Shown: positions 1-7,990, numbered from the stretch's first letter. The stretch: DNA of 48,819 nucleotides from an uncultured Oscillibacter sp. (GCA_947365245.1 CANAWG010000019.1:1-48819), one strand, 5' to 3'. A program made the numbers and translations. Notes: generated by a model from the letters alone, not told the origin.

Positions 1-48
1 TCTACACCAGGACGTACACTCTTTCCCTACACGACGCTCTTCCGATCT
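1..48 (+). other. Illumina TruSeq adapter remnant (non-biological)
   Basis: Bases 1-7 match the end of the P5 flow-cell sequence, bases 8-15 (CAGGACGT) match the TruSeq HT i5 index D507, and bases 16-48 match the 33-base Read 1 sequencing-primer adapter to its final CTTCCGATCT. The three parts are contiguous and in library order, which chance cannot explain. This is untrimmed synthetic sequence at a contig end. Genomic sequence begins at about base 49, and nothing should be inferred from these bases. Confidence 0.98.
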
Positions 49-90
49 CGCAGCGCCTCAAACGGAAACCGGGCCGCGTTGGCACAGCTT

Positions 91-453
91 TTAAGACAGC
101 GCCTCGGCAAATACTTTCAGCAGCTGCTCCTGGTGAAACGGCTTATCCACAAAGCCCTTGGTGCCAATCGACTTGGCCCTTTCAAAGGTATCGCCATATG
201 CCAGGGAGGAGATCATCACGATCCGGGCGTCCGGGTGCTCCTTCAGAATGATCTCCGCGGCGTCCAGCCCGTCCATCCCCTGCATAATAATGTCCATTGT
301 CACCAGATCGGGCGCCACCTCCGCGTACTGCTTGATGGCGTCCTCGCCGCTGCGGCAGTATGCCGCGATCTGGTAATCCGTGCCCGCCAGGACATCCTCC
401 ATCTGTGCCCTGACCAGTTTGGAATCATCCACTACCATAAGTCGCTTGCTCAT
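91..453 (-). CDS. CheY-like single-domain response regulator
   Basis: This 120-residue protein is a stand-alone receiver domain and nothing else. The acidic pair is D9-D10, the phospho-acceptor is D54 in VTMDIIM, the switch Ser is at 82-83, and the conserved lysine is K104 in DKPF. A strong AGGGG ribosome site precedes the ATG. It is the last gene of a four-gene minus-strand operon after the hybrid kinase, a second receiver protein and a CheX-like protein. With no output domain it probably acts by protein contact or as a phosphate sink, and the neighbouring CheX-like protein is the obvious candidate phosphatase. No flagellar or chemoreceptor genes are in view, so chemotaxis itself is not established. 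The end beyond the stop codon is cut by adapter sequence. Confidence 0.93.
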   Translation of the reverse strand: MSKRLMVVDDSKLVRAQMEDVLAGTDYQIAAYCRSGEDAIKQYAEVAPDLVTMDIIMQGMDGLDAAEIILKEHPDARIVMISSLAYGDTFERAKSIGTKGFVDKPFHQEQLLKVFAEALS

Positions 454-471
454 CTGATATACCCCTTTCCG

Positions 472-960
472 TTATACCTGATCCGAAACGGCCCCGTCTG
501 TATGGGAACGGGGCACATGGTGAATCAGCTGCGCGCCTTCACGCTGATCGTCAGAATAGGTGAGCACGAACTGCACCTCATGCCCCTCCGGCTCATAACG
601 TCCATGGTAGAACACGGGCGGGCCGAAATGGGCCGGGATCTGAGTGGCCTGATACATGGCCCCTGTAATTTTGCCGCAGAGGACATTCAGGTATTCCTTG
701 CTGAATTCCTCCAGATCCTCGGGCGTGACAGCCTCCTCATGGAAAGAGTTGCGGGCCATGCGGACCAGCAGACTGGTGTCGGCGCAGAGAGTGAGGCTGG
801 TGTTGAAGCCCTTGTCAAACGTGATGTGGACGGTGCAAAGGTCCTCGCCCGGAGGCTGGTCCCCCTGGTGCAGGCGCACCCCGGCGGTCTGCTCCGTCAC
901 GTTTTGAAGCGCCTGGTCCAGTATCTGCTCCAGCCGCTCTTTTGTGAGCACGGTATTCAT
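472..960 (-). CDS. CheX-like chemotaxis phosphatase domain protein
   Basis: The protein has 162 residues and resembles CheX, the family that dephosphorylates CheY~P. The helix around residues 85-100 carries the ExxN signature (E89, N92 in KEYLNVLCGKITG) used by the CheC/CheX/FliY phosphatases to place water on the receiver aspartate. The start at 960 is chosen because a GGGGGGTGA ribosome site lies just upstream. A longer frame reaching 1104 would add an Ala/Arg-rich stretch that overlaps the preceding gene. It begins 4 bases after the stop of the receiver gene, implying coupled translation. The segment at residues 30-45 (HQGDQPPGED) is an unusual polar loop. Likely substrates are the two single receivers of this operon, which is inference from context. 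Confidence 0.8.
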   Translation of the reverse strand: MNTVLTKERLEQILDQALQNVTEQTAGVRLHQGDQPPGEDLCTVHITFDKGFNTSLTLCADTSLLVRMARNSFHEEAVTPEDLEEFSKEYLNVLCGKITGAMYQATQIPAHFGPPVFYHGRYEPEGHEVQFVLTYSDDQREGAQLIHHVPRSHTDGAVSDQV

Positions 961-964
961 GAAG

Positions 965-1507
965 TCACCCCCCGGCGGCAGGTCCCTGACCGCTTCCAAT
1001 AACATCCGCCGGATCGCTTTTGCCGCCGTCCGCCGGACCGCTCTCGCCGCTATGCTCGCCGCCGGCCTGACCATGAACGCCGCCTTGGCCGCTTTCACCG
1101 CCATATCCGCTGACGCTCGTTTTGGGCGGTTTCAAAATCCGCTGGACACGCTCGAGCAGGTCGTCCGGCGCAAAGGGCTTTAAGACATAATCGCAGATCC
1201 CCAGCTCGATGCCCTTCATGACGGACTGCCGGTCTTCCATGGCCGTCAGCATGATGATCGGGATGTCGGCCCGATCCTCCATGTTCCGAATCTCCCGCAG
1301 GATCTCAAAGCCGTCTTTAACCGGCATGCGAATATCCAGAAGGATCAGGTCCGGCTTATTCTTGCTCAGATACTTCAAAGCCCGCGTTCCGGAGTTCACC
1401 GTGACCATCTCATAGTGCTTTCCCAGCGCGTCCGTGATTCTCGACAGCGTAAACGCCGCGTCATCCACCGCTAAAATGCGCTTTCTGCCATATCCCGCAC
1501 CCATCAT
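965..1507 (-). CDS. Response regulator receiver protein with Gly-rich tail
   Basis: The 180-residue protein has one receiver domain at about residues 9-125: acidic pair D15-D16, phospho-acceptor D58 in LILLDIRMP, T88, and K110 in VLKPF. After residue 125 follows a low-complexity tail rich in Gly, Ser and Asp with no recognisable DNA-binding or enzymatic output domain. The start ATG overlaps the stop of the hybrid kinase (ATGA), and the ribosome site lies in the kinase's Glu-rich 3' end, so the two are translationally coupled. It is a likely phosphotransfer partner of that kinase. The tail could be a flexible linker for localisation or simply drift; nothing in the sequence decides this. Confidence 0.88.
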   Translation of the reverse strand: MMGAGYGRKRILAVDDAAFTLSRITDALGKHYEMVTVNSGTRALKYLSKNKPDLILLDIRMPVKDGFEILREIRNMEDRADIPIIMLTAMEDRQSVMKGIELGICDYVLKPFAPDDLLERVQRILKPPKTSVSGYGGESGQGGVHGQAGGEHSGESGPADGGKSDPADVIGSGQGPAAGG

Positions 1508-4356
1508 TCCTGCTCCTCCTGCTCTTCAAGACTGCTCAACAGCTGGTTTAACAGCATTTCCGCGTTGTCATCCTCGTACAGCCTCAGCTGCCCCTGAATC
1601 TCCCTGAGGCTGTCCAGACGATCCTGGGGCAAATCGTGGCGGAGGATTTCCTCCACAATATCGGCACACTCCCGTGACCGGAAATCCTCCAATTCCTCCA
1701 GGGCCCTGGCCACCTGCCTCCTCAGCTCCTGCGCCGGCAGGGCGGGGAGCTTTTCCTCCTGCGGCGCCTGGCTTTTCCGCTGCTCTAAAACCCATCCGAT
1801 CCTCTCCAGCAGCGCCCCATAGGCCTCCAGAAGCAGGGGGAGCTGCTGGTCGATCAGCTGCCGGTCGCCCTCCGCCGCGGCTTTCTCCTGGGCCCGGGCC
1901 ATCTCGGAGACGCTCACCGCGCCGATATTGGCCGAGGCGCTCTTGAGCGCGTGGACCTCCGTCTGGTAGCCGGAGAGATCGGAGTCGACCAGCTTCTGCA
2001 AAAGGCCGATCTTGCGCTGGCCGTCCATGTAGTAGAGCTCCAGCAGCTCGGCAAAGCCCGCCTCGTCGCCGGAATAGTAGCGCATGGCGGCGCTCATGTC
2101 GATCCCCTCGATCTGGAAAGCGTCCGGGTTCATGGGCCCGCAGGCCGCCTCGCCGTCCGCGGCCTGCCGCCGCTCCTCCGGAATCCAGCGCGTCAGGAGA
2201 TGTCCCAGCTCCTTTCGGTCCAGGGGCTTGGCGATAAAATCCTGGAAGCCCTTGTCTAAAAACCGCTGCCGCATTCCCTCCATGGCATTGGCCGTCAGGG
2301 CGATCATAATGGCCGCGGCCCCGTTCTCGCCGCAGTCCCGGCGGATGATCTCCGCCGCCTCAATGCCGTCCATCATGGGCATCATGTGATCCATGAAGAT
2401 GATGTCATACCGGTTCCGCCGCGCCATCTCAATGGCCTGAGGCCCGCTCTCCGCCTCGTCCAGGTCAAAGGCATAGCTCTTGAGGAAATTCTTGGCCACC
2501 TTGCGGTTGACCACATTGTCGTCCACGACCAGCACCTTGACGCCGGGGGCGGTAAAGGTCTCTATGTACTCCGCCTCCGCCTGGGAGGGATCCGGCACCT
2601 CGGCGATGGAGCGCCGGTCCACAATTCTCTGAGGGATGGAGATGGTGAAAGCGGTGCCCTCCCCGTAGACGCTCTCCACGCCGATGGTGCCGCCCATCAG
2701 CTCCACCAGGTGCTTGACAATGGCCAGCCCCAGGCCGGTGCCCTCCACGCTCCGGTTGCGCTTGGAGTCCACCTGTCGGAAATCCTCGAAGATCTTGCTT
2801 AGATCCTCCTGCCGGATGCCGCAGCCGGTATCCTCCACCCGGAAGGTGAGGATCTCCTCGTCCTCGCGCTCGCCGGGCCTGCCGGTGACGGAGACCCGCA
2901 CATAGCCCTCCTTGGTAAATTTGATGGCGTTGTTGAGAATGTTGATGAGGACCTGCTTAATCCGCCCGTCGTCGCCGTTGTAGCGGCAGGGAATGGTCTC
3001 GTCGCACTCGTACTTCATGATGAGGCCGCGCTTGGAGGCGGCCATGTCCATCAGGCCCACGATTTCGCCCACAATGGTCTTCAAATAGTAGTCCGTGGGC
3101 ACCAGCTCCATCTTGCCGGCCTCCACCTTGGACAGGTCCAGAATGTCGTTGATGATGGCCAGCAGGTTTTTGGCGGCCGCCTGCACGTCCTTGGCATAGC
3201 CGCGGATGGCGGGGTCCCTGCACTCCTCCATGATGATGTCGTTCATCCCGATGATGGCGTTCATGGGGGTGCGGATCTCGTGGGACATGTTGGCCAGGAA
3301 CTCGCTCTTTGCGATGTTCGCCTTTTCGGCCTGCTGGCGCACCCGCTTGATCTCGTTGATATAGGCCTTGATGTCGGTCATGTCCAGCACCAGGATGACG
3401 CAGCCCTGCCGGCGGCCGCTCTCGTCTATGATCTGCTTGCTGTGGCACTCGTAGTTCTGCCCGTTGATGGAGAAGCTCCAGGGGATGTTCTCGTTGAGCA
3501 TCTCCTCCCGGAAATCCTCCACCACGCGGATGTTCTCTCCCAGCTTGTGCTCGGGCAGGCTGGTGAAGATGCGGGCGGCGGCCCGGTTGTAGCTGACAAG
3601 CCTGTCGTGGTCGTCCAGGGCGATGACGCCGTCGCCCAGACTCTCCAGCACCTTCTCCGCCGCAAGGTGGCGGAAGTCATAGTTCCGGCGGCCCCACACC
3701 ACAATCACCACCATGGCCATGGAGATGGCGAAAGTGACCGGCGTGAGGTCGAAGACCACGATGATTTTGAATATATAGGCCGCCAGCAGGATCACGGGCA
3801 GGGTGGTGATGGCCAGGATGGTCTGATACTGGCGGCTGACCTGCTGGTCCGAGCGCAGGCGAATGGCCCGGGCCAGGGTGTGTATGGACAAAATGTAGGG
3901 AATGATGATGCGCGTGACCATGGACAGGGTGTACAGGGGACCGTAGGTGATGCTGACATAATGGAACCCGTCCGCCGTGGACAGCCACTGGAAATCCTGG
4001 TAAAAGATCCCGGACCAGTTGAAAAACACCGCGGGCAGAACAAGAAAATCGATGGCGCCAAGGACAAACAGCAGCTTCTTCGGGGGATGCGCGTAGCAGT
4101 ATATGTAGGTGAACCAGCAGTAGCACAGCGGGGCGAAGATGGAACCCACATTCTCCACGGTCACCGCGGCCACGGCAACCTCCAGGGTGGGCGCCGTCAG
4201 CTCCAGCAGGTAGCCCACGTTCTGCACCAGGGTGCCGCACATGATAAAAATCAGGAGCTTCTGCTCCCGCGCCCCCTCTCCGTTGAGCAGGAGGAGCAGG
4301 GCGGCAAAGGTCAGACAGATCCCAAAGCACTCCAGGGCGATGACAAAATTTACCAT
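1504..4356 (-). CDS. 7TM hybrid sensor histidine kinase (PAS-HisKA-HATPase-REC-HPt)
   Basis: This 950-residue membrane phosphorelay kinase starts with about seven hydrophobic segments (residues 1-222) of the 7TM-histidine-kinase type. A PAS-like domain follows (about 232-330), then HisKA with H359 in the SHEIRTPMN box, and an HATPase domain with N-box N475/N476, DTGCG at 509-513 and GTGLGL at 539-544. A receiver domain (about 605-725; D612-D613, D656, K710) and an HPt domain with H802 in VHALKSAS complete it. All four relay stations are therefore intact. The C-terminal 100 residues are Glu-rich helix of unknown role. An AGGAG ribosome site precedes the ATG. It heads the operon with two receivers and a CheX-like protein. 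The signal sensed is unknown. Confidence 0.95.
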   Translation of the reverse strand: MVNFVIALECFGICLTFAALLLLLNGEGAREQKLLIFIMCGTLVQNVGYLLELTAPTLEVAVAAVTVENVGSIFAPLCYCWFTYIYCYAHPPKKLLFVLGAIDFLVLPAVFFNWSGIFYQDFQWLSTADGFHYVSITYGPLYTLSMVTRIIIPYILSIHTLARAIRLRSDQQVSRQYQTILAITTLPVILLAAYIFKIIVVFDLTPVTFAISMAMVVIVVWGRRNYDFRHLAAEKVLESLGDGVIALDDHDRLVSYNRAAARIFTSLPEHKLGENIRVVEDFREEMLNENIPWSFSINGQNYECHSKQIIDESGRRQGCVILVLDMTDIKAYINEIKRVRQQAEKANIAKSEFLANMSHEIRTPMNAIIGMNDIIMEECRDPAIRGYAKDVQAAAKNLLAIINDILDLSKVEAGKMELVPTDYYLKTIVGEIVGLMDMAASKRGLIMKYECDETIPCRYNGDDGRIKQVLINILNNAIKFTKEGYVRVSVTGRPGEREDEEILTFRVEDTGCGIRQEDLSKIFEDFRQVDSKRNRSVEGTGLGLAIVKHLVELMGGTIGVESVYGEGTAFTISIPQRIVDRRSIAEVPDPSQAEAEYIETFTAPGVKVLVVDDNVVNRKVAKNFLKSYAFDLDEAESGPQAIEMARRNRYDIIFMDHMMPMMDGIEAAEIIRRDCGENGAAAIMIALTANAMEGMRQRFLDKGFQDFIAKPLDRKELGHLLTRWIPEERRQAADGEAACGPMNPDAFQIEGIDMSAAMRYYSGDEAGFAELLELYYMDGQRKIGLLQKLVDSDLSGYQTEVHALKSASANIGAVSVSEMARAQEKAAAEGDRQLIDQQLPLLLEAYGALLERIGWVLEQRKSQAPQEEKLPALPAQELRRQVARALEELEDFRSRECADIVEEILRHDLPQDRLDSLREIQGQLRLYEDDNAEMLLNQLLSSLEEQEEQE

Positions 4357-4416
4357 ATTTTTTCTCCTGTCCGCGAATTCTGCTTGTGCCGGGATAGGCG
4401 GAGTAGGGCGTCTTTC

Positions 4417-4440
4417 AAAGTACTATAACAATAGTACTTT
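4417..4440. promoter_or_regulatory. Perfect 10-bp inverted repeat over the kinase -10 (operator candidate)
   Basis: AAAGTACTAT and ATAGTACTTT form a perfect dyad with a 4-base centre. It covers the -10 box of the kinase promoter, the position expected for a repressor site. It is upstream of genes on both sides, so it is not the terminator of either. No cognate regulator gene is adjacent. Confidence 0.55.
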
Positions 4441-4456
4441 TTCACTATGATGTCAA
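4428..4456 (-). promoter_or_regulatory. SigA-type promoter of the kinase operon
   Basis: On the minus strand a perfect TTGACA (4456-4451) is followed after 17 bases by TATTGT (4433-4428), about 70 bases before the kinase ATG. The -35 is consensus and the -10 matches 4 of 6. Confidence 0.65.
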
Positions 4457-4554
4457 GGAATACATACTTACTGCGCCGGCCGGGTATGCAGATGCTTTTT
4501 GAGGAATCTGCAAAAGATGGGCGGATTTCTAAGTTTCATCTAAGGTTGCCGTGT

Positions 4555-4574
4555 AAAATGGAACTATCCATTTT
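4555..4574. repeat. Inverted repeat before the VTC gene
   Basis: AAAATGG and CCATTTT form a perfect 7-bp dyad with a 6-base centre just upstream of the AGGAGGTG ribosome site of the VTC gene. It could be an operator or an mRNA stem near the ribosome site. A TAAAAT -10-like box overlaps its left arm, but no clear -35 was found. Confidence 0.4.
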
Positions 4575-4591
4575 GACAGGAGGTGTTTTTC

Positions 4592-5263
4592 GTGGATTTC
4601 CGCCACGAGTGGAAACATGAGCTGACGGTCTCCGACATGGTCGCGATCCGCCAGCGCCTGCGGGCGATTGCCAGGCCGGACGCGCACACGGCGGACGGGA
4701 AGTACGCGGTCCGCAGTCTGTACTTTGACACGCTCACAGACAAGGCCCTGCGGGAGAAGCTGGACGGCGTCAGCGTTCGGGAGAAATTCCGAATCCGGCT
4801 TTACAACGGCGACCCGTCCTTTATCCGCCTGGAGAAGAAGAGCAAGCGGGGCGGCCTTGGCAGCAAGGCCGGGGTCCGGCTGAGGGCGGATGAGGCCCGG
4901 GCCATCGTGGACGGCGATTATCGGTGGATGCGCGGCAGTGACCGCCCGCTGGTGACGGAGCTCTTTCAGAAGATGACCTGCCAGGGGCTTCGGCCCAGGA
5001 CGATTGTGGATTACACCAGGGAGCCCTTTGCCTTTGCGCCGGGCAATGTCCGCGTGACGCTGGATTACGACATCCGGACCGGGCTGCGCTGCGTGGACTT
5101 CCTCAACCCGTCGTGCGTGACCGTTCCGGTCCCCGGCGCGCCCGTTATCCTGGAGGTGAAATGGGACGAATTCCTGCCGTCCGTCATCCGGGCCGCGGTG
5201 CAGCTGGAGGGCCGGCACACCGCGGCTTTCTCAAAATACGCCGTTTGCAGGACCTACGGCTGA
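4592..5263 (+). CDS. VTC domain-containing protein (polyphosphate polymerase-like)
   Basis: The 223-residue protein resembles the tunnel-fold VTC/polyphosphate polymerase domain. The basic and acidic tunnel strands are visible: RHEWKHEL at the start, VRSLYFDT, REKFRIRLYNG, RLEKKSKRGG, VDYTREPF, LEVKWDE and FSKYAVCR at the end. In eukaryotic VTC4 these residues grip the growing chain and metal; bacterial homologues are mostly uncharacterised. The start is taken as the GTG at 4592, because an AGGAGGTG ribosome site ends 6 bases before it. A frame start at 4583 would lie inside that site. It has no membrane segment and is followed 26 bases later by the DUF4956 gene, then CotH, in one operon. Confidence 0.85.
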   Translation: MDFRHEWKHELTVSDMVAIRQRLRAIARPDAHTADGKYAVRSLYFDTLTDKALREKLDGVSVREKFRIRLYNGDPSFIRLEKKSKRGGLGSKAGVRLRADEARAIVDGDYRWMRGSDRPLVTELFQKMTCQGLRPRTIVDYTREPFAFAPGNVRVTLDYDIRTGLRCVDFLNPSCVTVPVPGAPVILEVKWDEFLPSVIRAAVQLEGRHTAAFSKYAVCRTYG

Positions 5264-5289
5264 ATCAAACACAGAAAGGACCCCGCTGT

Positions 5290-5961
5290 ATGACATTCAA
5301 CGACATTTTCAAGTCCAGCTTTCTGGAGAACGTGACCAGCGTCAGCCTTTTCGACATGGCGCTGGCGCTGCTGCTGGCCTTTGGACTGGGCCTGTTTATC
5401 TTCCTGGTCTACAAAAAGACGTTTACCGGCGTCATGTACTCCTCCAGCTTCGGCGTGACGCTGCTGGCGCTGACCATGATTACAACGCTGGTGATTTTGG
5501 CCGTCACCAGCAACGTGGTGCTGTCTCTTGGCATGGTGGGCGCGCTGTCCATCGTTCGGTTCCGGACGGCCATCAAGGAGCCTTTGGACATCGCGTTTTT
5601 ATTCTGGTCCATCGCGGTAGGAATCGTCCTGGCCGCCGGGATGATCCCCCTGGCCGTGATCGGGAGCGTGCTGATCGGGATCGTGCTGCTGGTGTTCGTC
5701 AACCGGAAATCCTGCCGGAATCCCTACATCGTGGTGGTGAACTGCTGCGGAAGCGGCAGCGAACGGCAGGTGCAGCAGTTTTTGAGGCAGAGCGCTGAGC
5801 GCTGCACCGTCAAGAGCAAGACCGTCCGCAAGGGTGACATCGAGCTGAACATCGAGATCCGCATGAAAGACGACAACACAGACTTTATCAACGCCCTCTC
5901 GGAGATGGAGGGAGTCAGCAGCGCCGTCCTGGTCAGCTACAACGGCGATTACATGGGGTGA
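5290..5961 (+). CDS. DUF4956 membrane protein
   Basis: The protein has 223 residues with about four hydrophobic segments in the first 140, including a conserved-looking SLGMVGALSIVRFRTAIKEP loop typical of DUF4956. A soluble C-terminal part (about 145-223) has an alternating strand/helix pattern resembling a small ACT- or ferredoxin-like fold. The start at 5290 follows an AGAAAGGA ribosome site; a longer frame beginning inside the VTC gene is not supported. Its biochemical role is unknown. The recurrent pairing with VTC-domain and CotH genes, as I recall from related genomes, suggests a membrane platform or transporter for whatever the VTC and CotH enzymes make or modify. That is inference. 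Confidence 0.85.
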   Translation: MTFNDIFKSSFLENVTSVSLFDMALALLLAFGLGLFIFLVYKKTFTGVMYSSSFGVTLLALTMITTLVILAVTSNVVLSLGMVGALSIVRFRTAIKEPLDIAFLFWSIAVGIVLAAGMIPLAVIGSVLIGIVLLVFVNRKSCRNPYIVVVNCCGSGSERQVQQFLRQSAERCTVKSKTVRKGDIELNIEIRMKDDNTDFINALSEMEGVSSAVLVSYNGDYMG

Positions 5962-5968
5962 GCGGATC

Positions 5969-7633
5969 ATGTCGACAAGCAAACGGATTGATATTGTCTG
6001 CCTGGCCGGCGTTCTGCTTGCCATCCTCCTGACCGGATTTCTCCTGAACGCGGAGGCGTTCGGCATTGAGACCGCCCGCGCCGGCATGGGATACGAGGAC
6101 CGCCTGTTCGACACATCCTTTGTACATACCATCGATATTGTGATGGACGACTGGGAGGGCTTCCTGGAAAATTGCGGGAACAAGGAGTACGCGTCCTGCG
6201 CGGTGGTCATCGACGGAGAGGCGTACAAAAACGTGGGGATCCGGGCCAAGGGAAACAACTCTCTCTCCTCCGTGGCCTCCTACGGCAATAACAGGTACAG
6301 CTTCAAGGTGGAATTTGACCACTATGAGAGCGGCAAGAGCTGCCACGGCCTGGATAAGCTCTCCCTGACGAGCCTGATCCAGGACAACACCATGATGAAA
6401 GACTACCTGGTCTATCGGCTGATGGACGGCTTCGGCGTGGACGCGCCCCTCTGCAGCTACGCCTATATCACGGTCAACGGCGAGGACTGGGGGCTGTACC
6501 TGGCGGCGGAGGGCGTGGAGGAGAGCTTTCTGCAGCGCAATTACGGCGGCGGCTGCGGAGCGCTTTACAAGCCCGACAGCGTGAACCTGGGCGGCGGGCG
6601 CCCCGGCGCCGCCGGCGGCGAGGATGTGAAGCTCCTGTACCAGGGGGATGACCCGGAGAGCTACCCCAACATCTTCGAAAACGCCAAGACGGACGTGTCC
6701 GAGGCGGACCGGCGGCGGCTGATCGCGTCCATCCGGGCGCTGAACGAGGAGACGGACCTGGAGGCCGTGCTGGACGTCGACGAGATTCTGCGCTATTTCG
6801 TGGTTCACAACTTCGTCTGCAACTTCGACAGCTACACCGGCCAGGTGGTTCACAACTACTACCTCTATGAAAAAGACGGCGTGCTGTCCATGATCCCCTG
6901 GGACTACAATCTGGCCTTCGGCAGCTTCCAGTCCAACGCCGGGGCGGCGGATATCGTCAACTTCCCCATCGACACGCCCGTCACCGGCAGCGATCTGGAC
7001 AACCGCCCCATGGCCGCGTGGATTTTCCACGACGACGCCTATACGGAGCGGTATCACCAATATTTTTTCCGGTTCCTCTCCGACTATATTGAAAGCGGCG
7101 CCCTGGAGGAGATGATCGGGGAGACGTTCCGTCTGATCGCCCGCTATGTGGAAAAAGACCCCACCAAGTTCTGCACCTACGGGGAGTTTGAGACGGGTGT
7201 CGAGGCCCTGAGAGAATTCTGCCGGCTCCGGGCGCAGAGCGTCTCCGGCCAGCTGAGCGGTACGATTCCCTCCACCGCCGGCGGGCAGGAGGCGGACAGC
7301 GCCGCGCTGGTGGACGCCTCGGCGATCGACCTGAGCGACACCGGCTCCATGAACGGCGGTCAGTCCATGCCGGGCGGCCGGGACGCGCCCTGGGACCGCG
7401 GCGGCGAAAACGGGGACGGCGAAACTCCGCCGCCGTCTGACGGACAGAGCGGCAGTCCGCCGGGAGAGATCCCCGAATTTCCCGGCGGCGCCCCGGGACA
7501 GCGGAATCCACCCGGGGGAGGGCCCTCCGAGGATACCGGAGCCGACGCCGCCGTCCGCTGGGCGGCGCTGGGGGTATCCGCCGCGGTTCTGGCCTTTGGG
7601 CTCGCGTTCGCGCTGCTGTTCAAGCGGAGGTGA
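5969..7633 (+). CDS. CotH-type kinase, membrane-anchored
   Basis: The protein has 554 residues. An N-terminal hydrophobic segment (8-27) serves as signal or anchor, then comes a CotH kinase-like domain (about 50-430), a Pro/Gly/Ser-rich low-complexity linker (about 435-525), a C-terminal hydrophobic segment (about 530-550) and a KRR end. CotH marks include IRAKGNNSL (91-99), RYSFKVEFD (109-117), LDKLSLTSLIQDNTMMKD (128-145) and the metal-binding-like IPWDYNLAFG (309-318, D312). CotH of Bacillus is an atypical protein kinase of spore coat proteins. Here the topology places the domain outside the cell, and the operon partners suggest a phosphate-related envelope function rather than a spore coat. 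It starts 7 bases after the DUF4956 stop. The protein substrate is unknown. Confidence 0.88.
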   Translation: MSTSKRIDIVCLAGVLLAILLTGFLLNAEAFGIETARAGMGYEDRLFDTSFVHTIDIVMDDWEGFLENCGNKEYASCAVVIDGEAYKNVGIRAKGNNSLSSVASYGNNRYSFKVEFDHYESGKSCHGLDKLSLTSLIQDNTMMKDYLVYRLMDGFGVDAPLCSYAYITVNGEDWGLYLAAEGVEESFLQRNYGGGCGALYKPDSVNLGGGRPGAAGGEDVKLLYQGDDPESYPNIFENAKTDVSEADRRRLIASIRALNEETDLEAVLDVDEILRYFVVHNFVCNFDSYTGQVVHNYYLYEKDGVLSMIPWDYNLAFGSFQSNAGAADIVNFPIDTPVTGSDLDNRPMAAWIFHDDAYTERYHQYFFRFLSDYIESGALEEMIGETFRLIARYVEKDPTKFCTYGEFETGVEALREFCRLRAQSVSGQLSGTIPSTAGGQEADSAALVDASAIDLSDTGSMNGGQSMPGGRDAPWDRGGENGDGETPPPSDGQSGSPPGEIPEFPGGAPGQRNPPGGGPSEDTGADAAVRWAALGVSAAVLAFGLAFALLFKRR

Positions 7634-7777
7634 TCCCGCGGCCCGCGGGGGCCGGGGGCCCGCGGACGCAGGCGCCTCGGCTGAAAGGCCTGATGCAGAA
7701 TCGTCCGTTCCCGGCGGGAATGGACGAGAGCGCGGGAAAGCCGGCAGTCTCCGTCTTCTCCGCTTCCGTGGCATCAT

Positions 7778-7799
7778 GCGTTGACATCCTTGTCAACGC
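7778..7799. repeat. Inverted repeat in the 7634-7844 intergenic stretch
   Basis: GCGTTGACA and TGTCAACGC form a perfect 9-bp hairpin with a 4-base loop. The 7634-7844 stretch also opens with a very GC-rich self-complementary run at about 7638-7663 and contains no convincing gene. With the terminator at 7845 it could be the structured 3' end of the cotH mRNA or a small RNA. Confidence 0.45.
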
Positions 7800-7844
7800 G
7801 GCTTGTTCCGCCGCGAAGACCGCCGTGAACGAGAGCCCCCTTCT

Positions 7845-7890
7845 AAAAAACCGCAGGGCGCCGGAGGATCCCGGCGCCCTGCGGTTTTTA
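7845..7890 (+). terminator. Intrinsic terminator after cotH
   Basis: A 14-bp perfect stem (7851-7864 with 7871-7884), a 6-base loop, an A-run before it and a T-run after it make a strong, potentially bidirectional terminator. Confidence 0.9.
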
Positions 7891-7990
7891 CCCCAGAAGC
7901 CGCCTCCCGCTTTCGTCATCAGAGGCGGCCCGGTGTCAGAATCGCAGGGGCGTGGGGCAGGCTGACCGGCGCCTGCCGCCGAAAAAATAC

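Noticed and set aside
472-1104. Longer version of the CheX-like gene starting at 1104
   Set aside because: It would overlap the receiver gene by 140 bases and add an Ala/Arg repeat. The start at 960 has a strong ribosome site and 4-base spacing from the preceding stop.
5933-7777. A 614-codon open frame opposite cotH
   Set aside because: Antisense shadow of a recognised CotH-type gene, with no supporting start signals.
7630-7965. A 111-codon frame after cotH
   Set aside because: It contains the 14-bp terminator stem and T-run inside the frame, has no ribosome site and matches no family.
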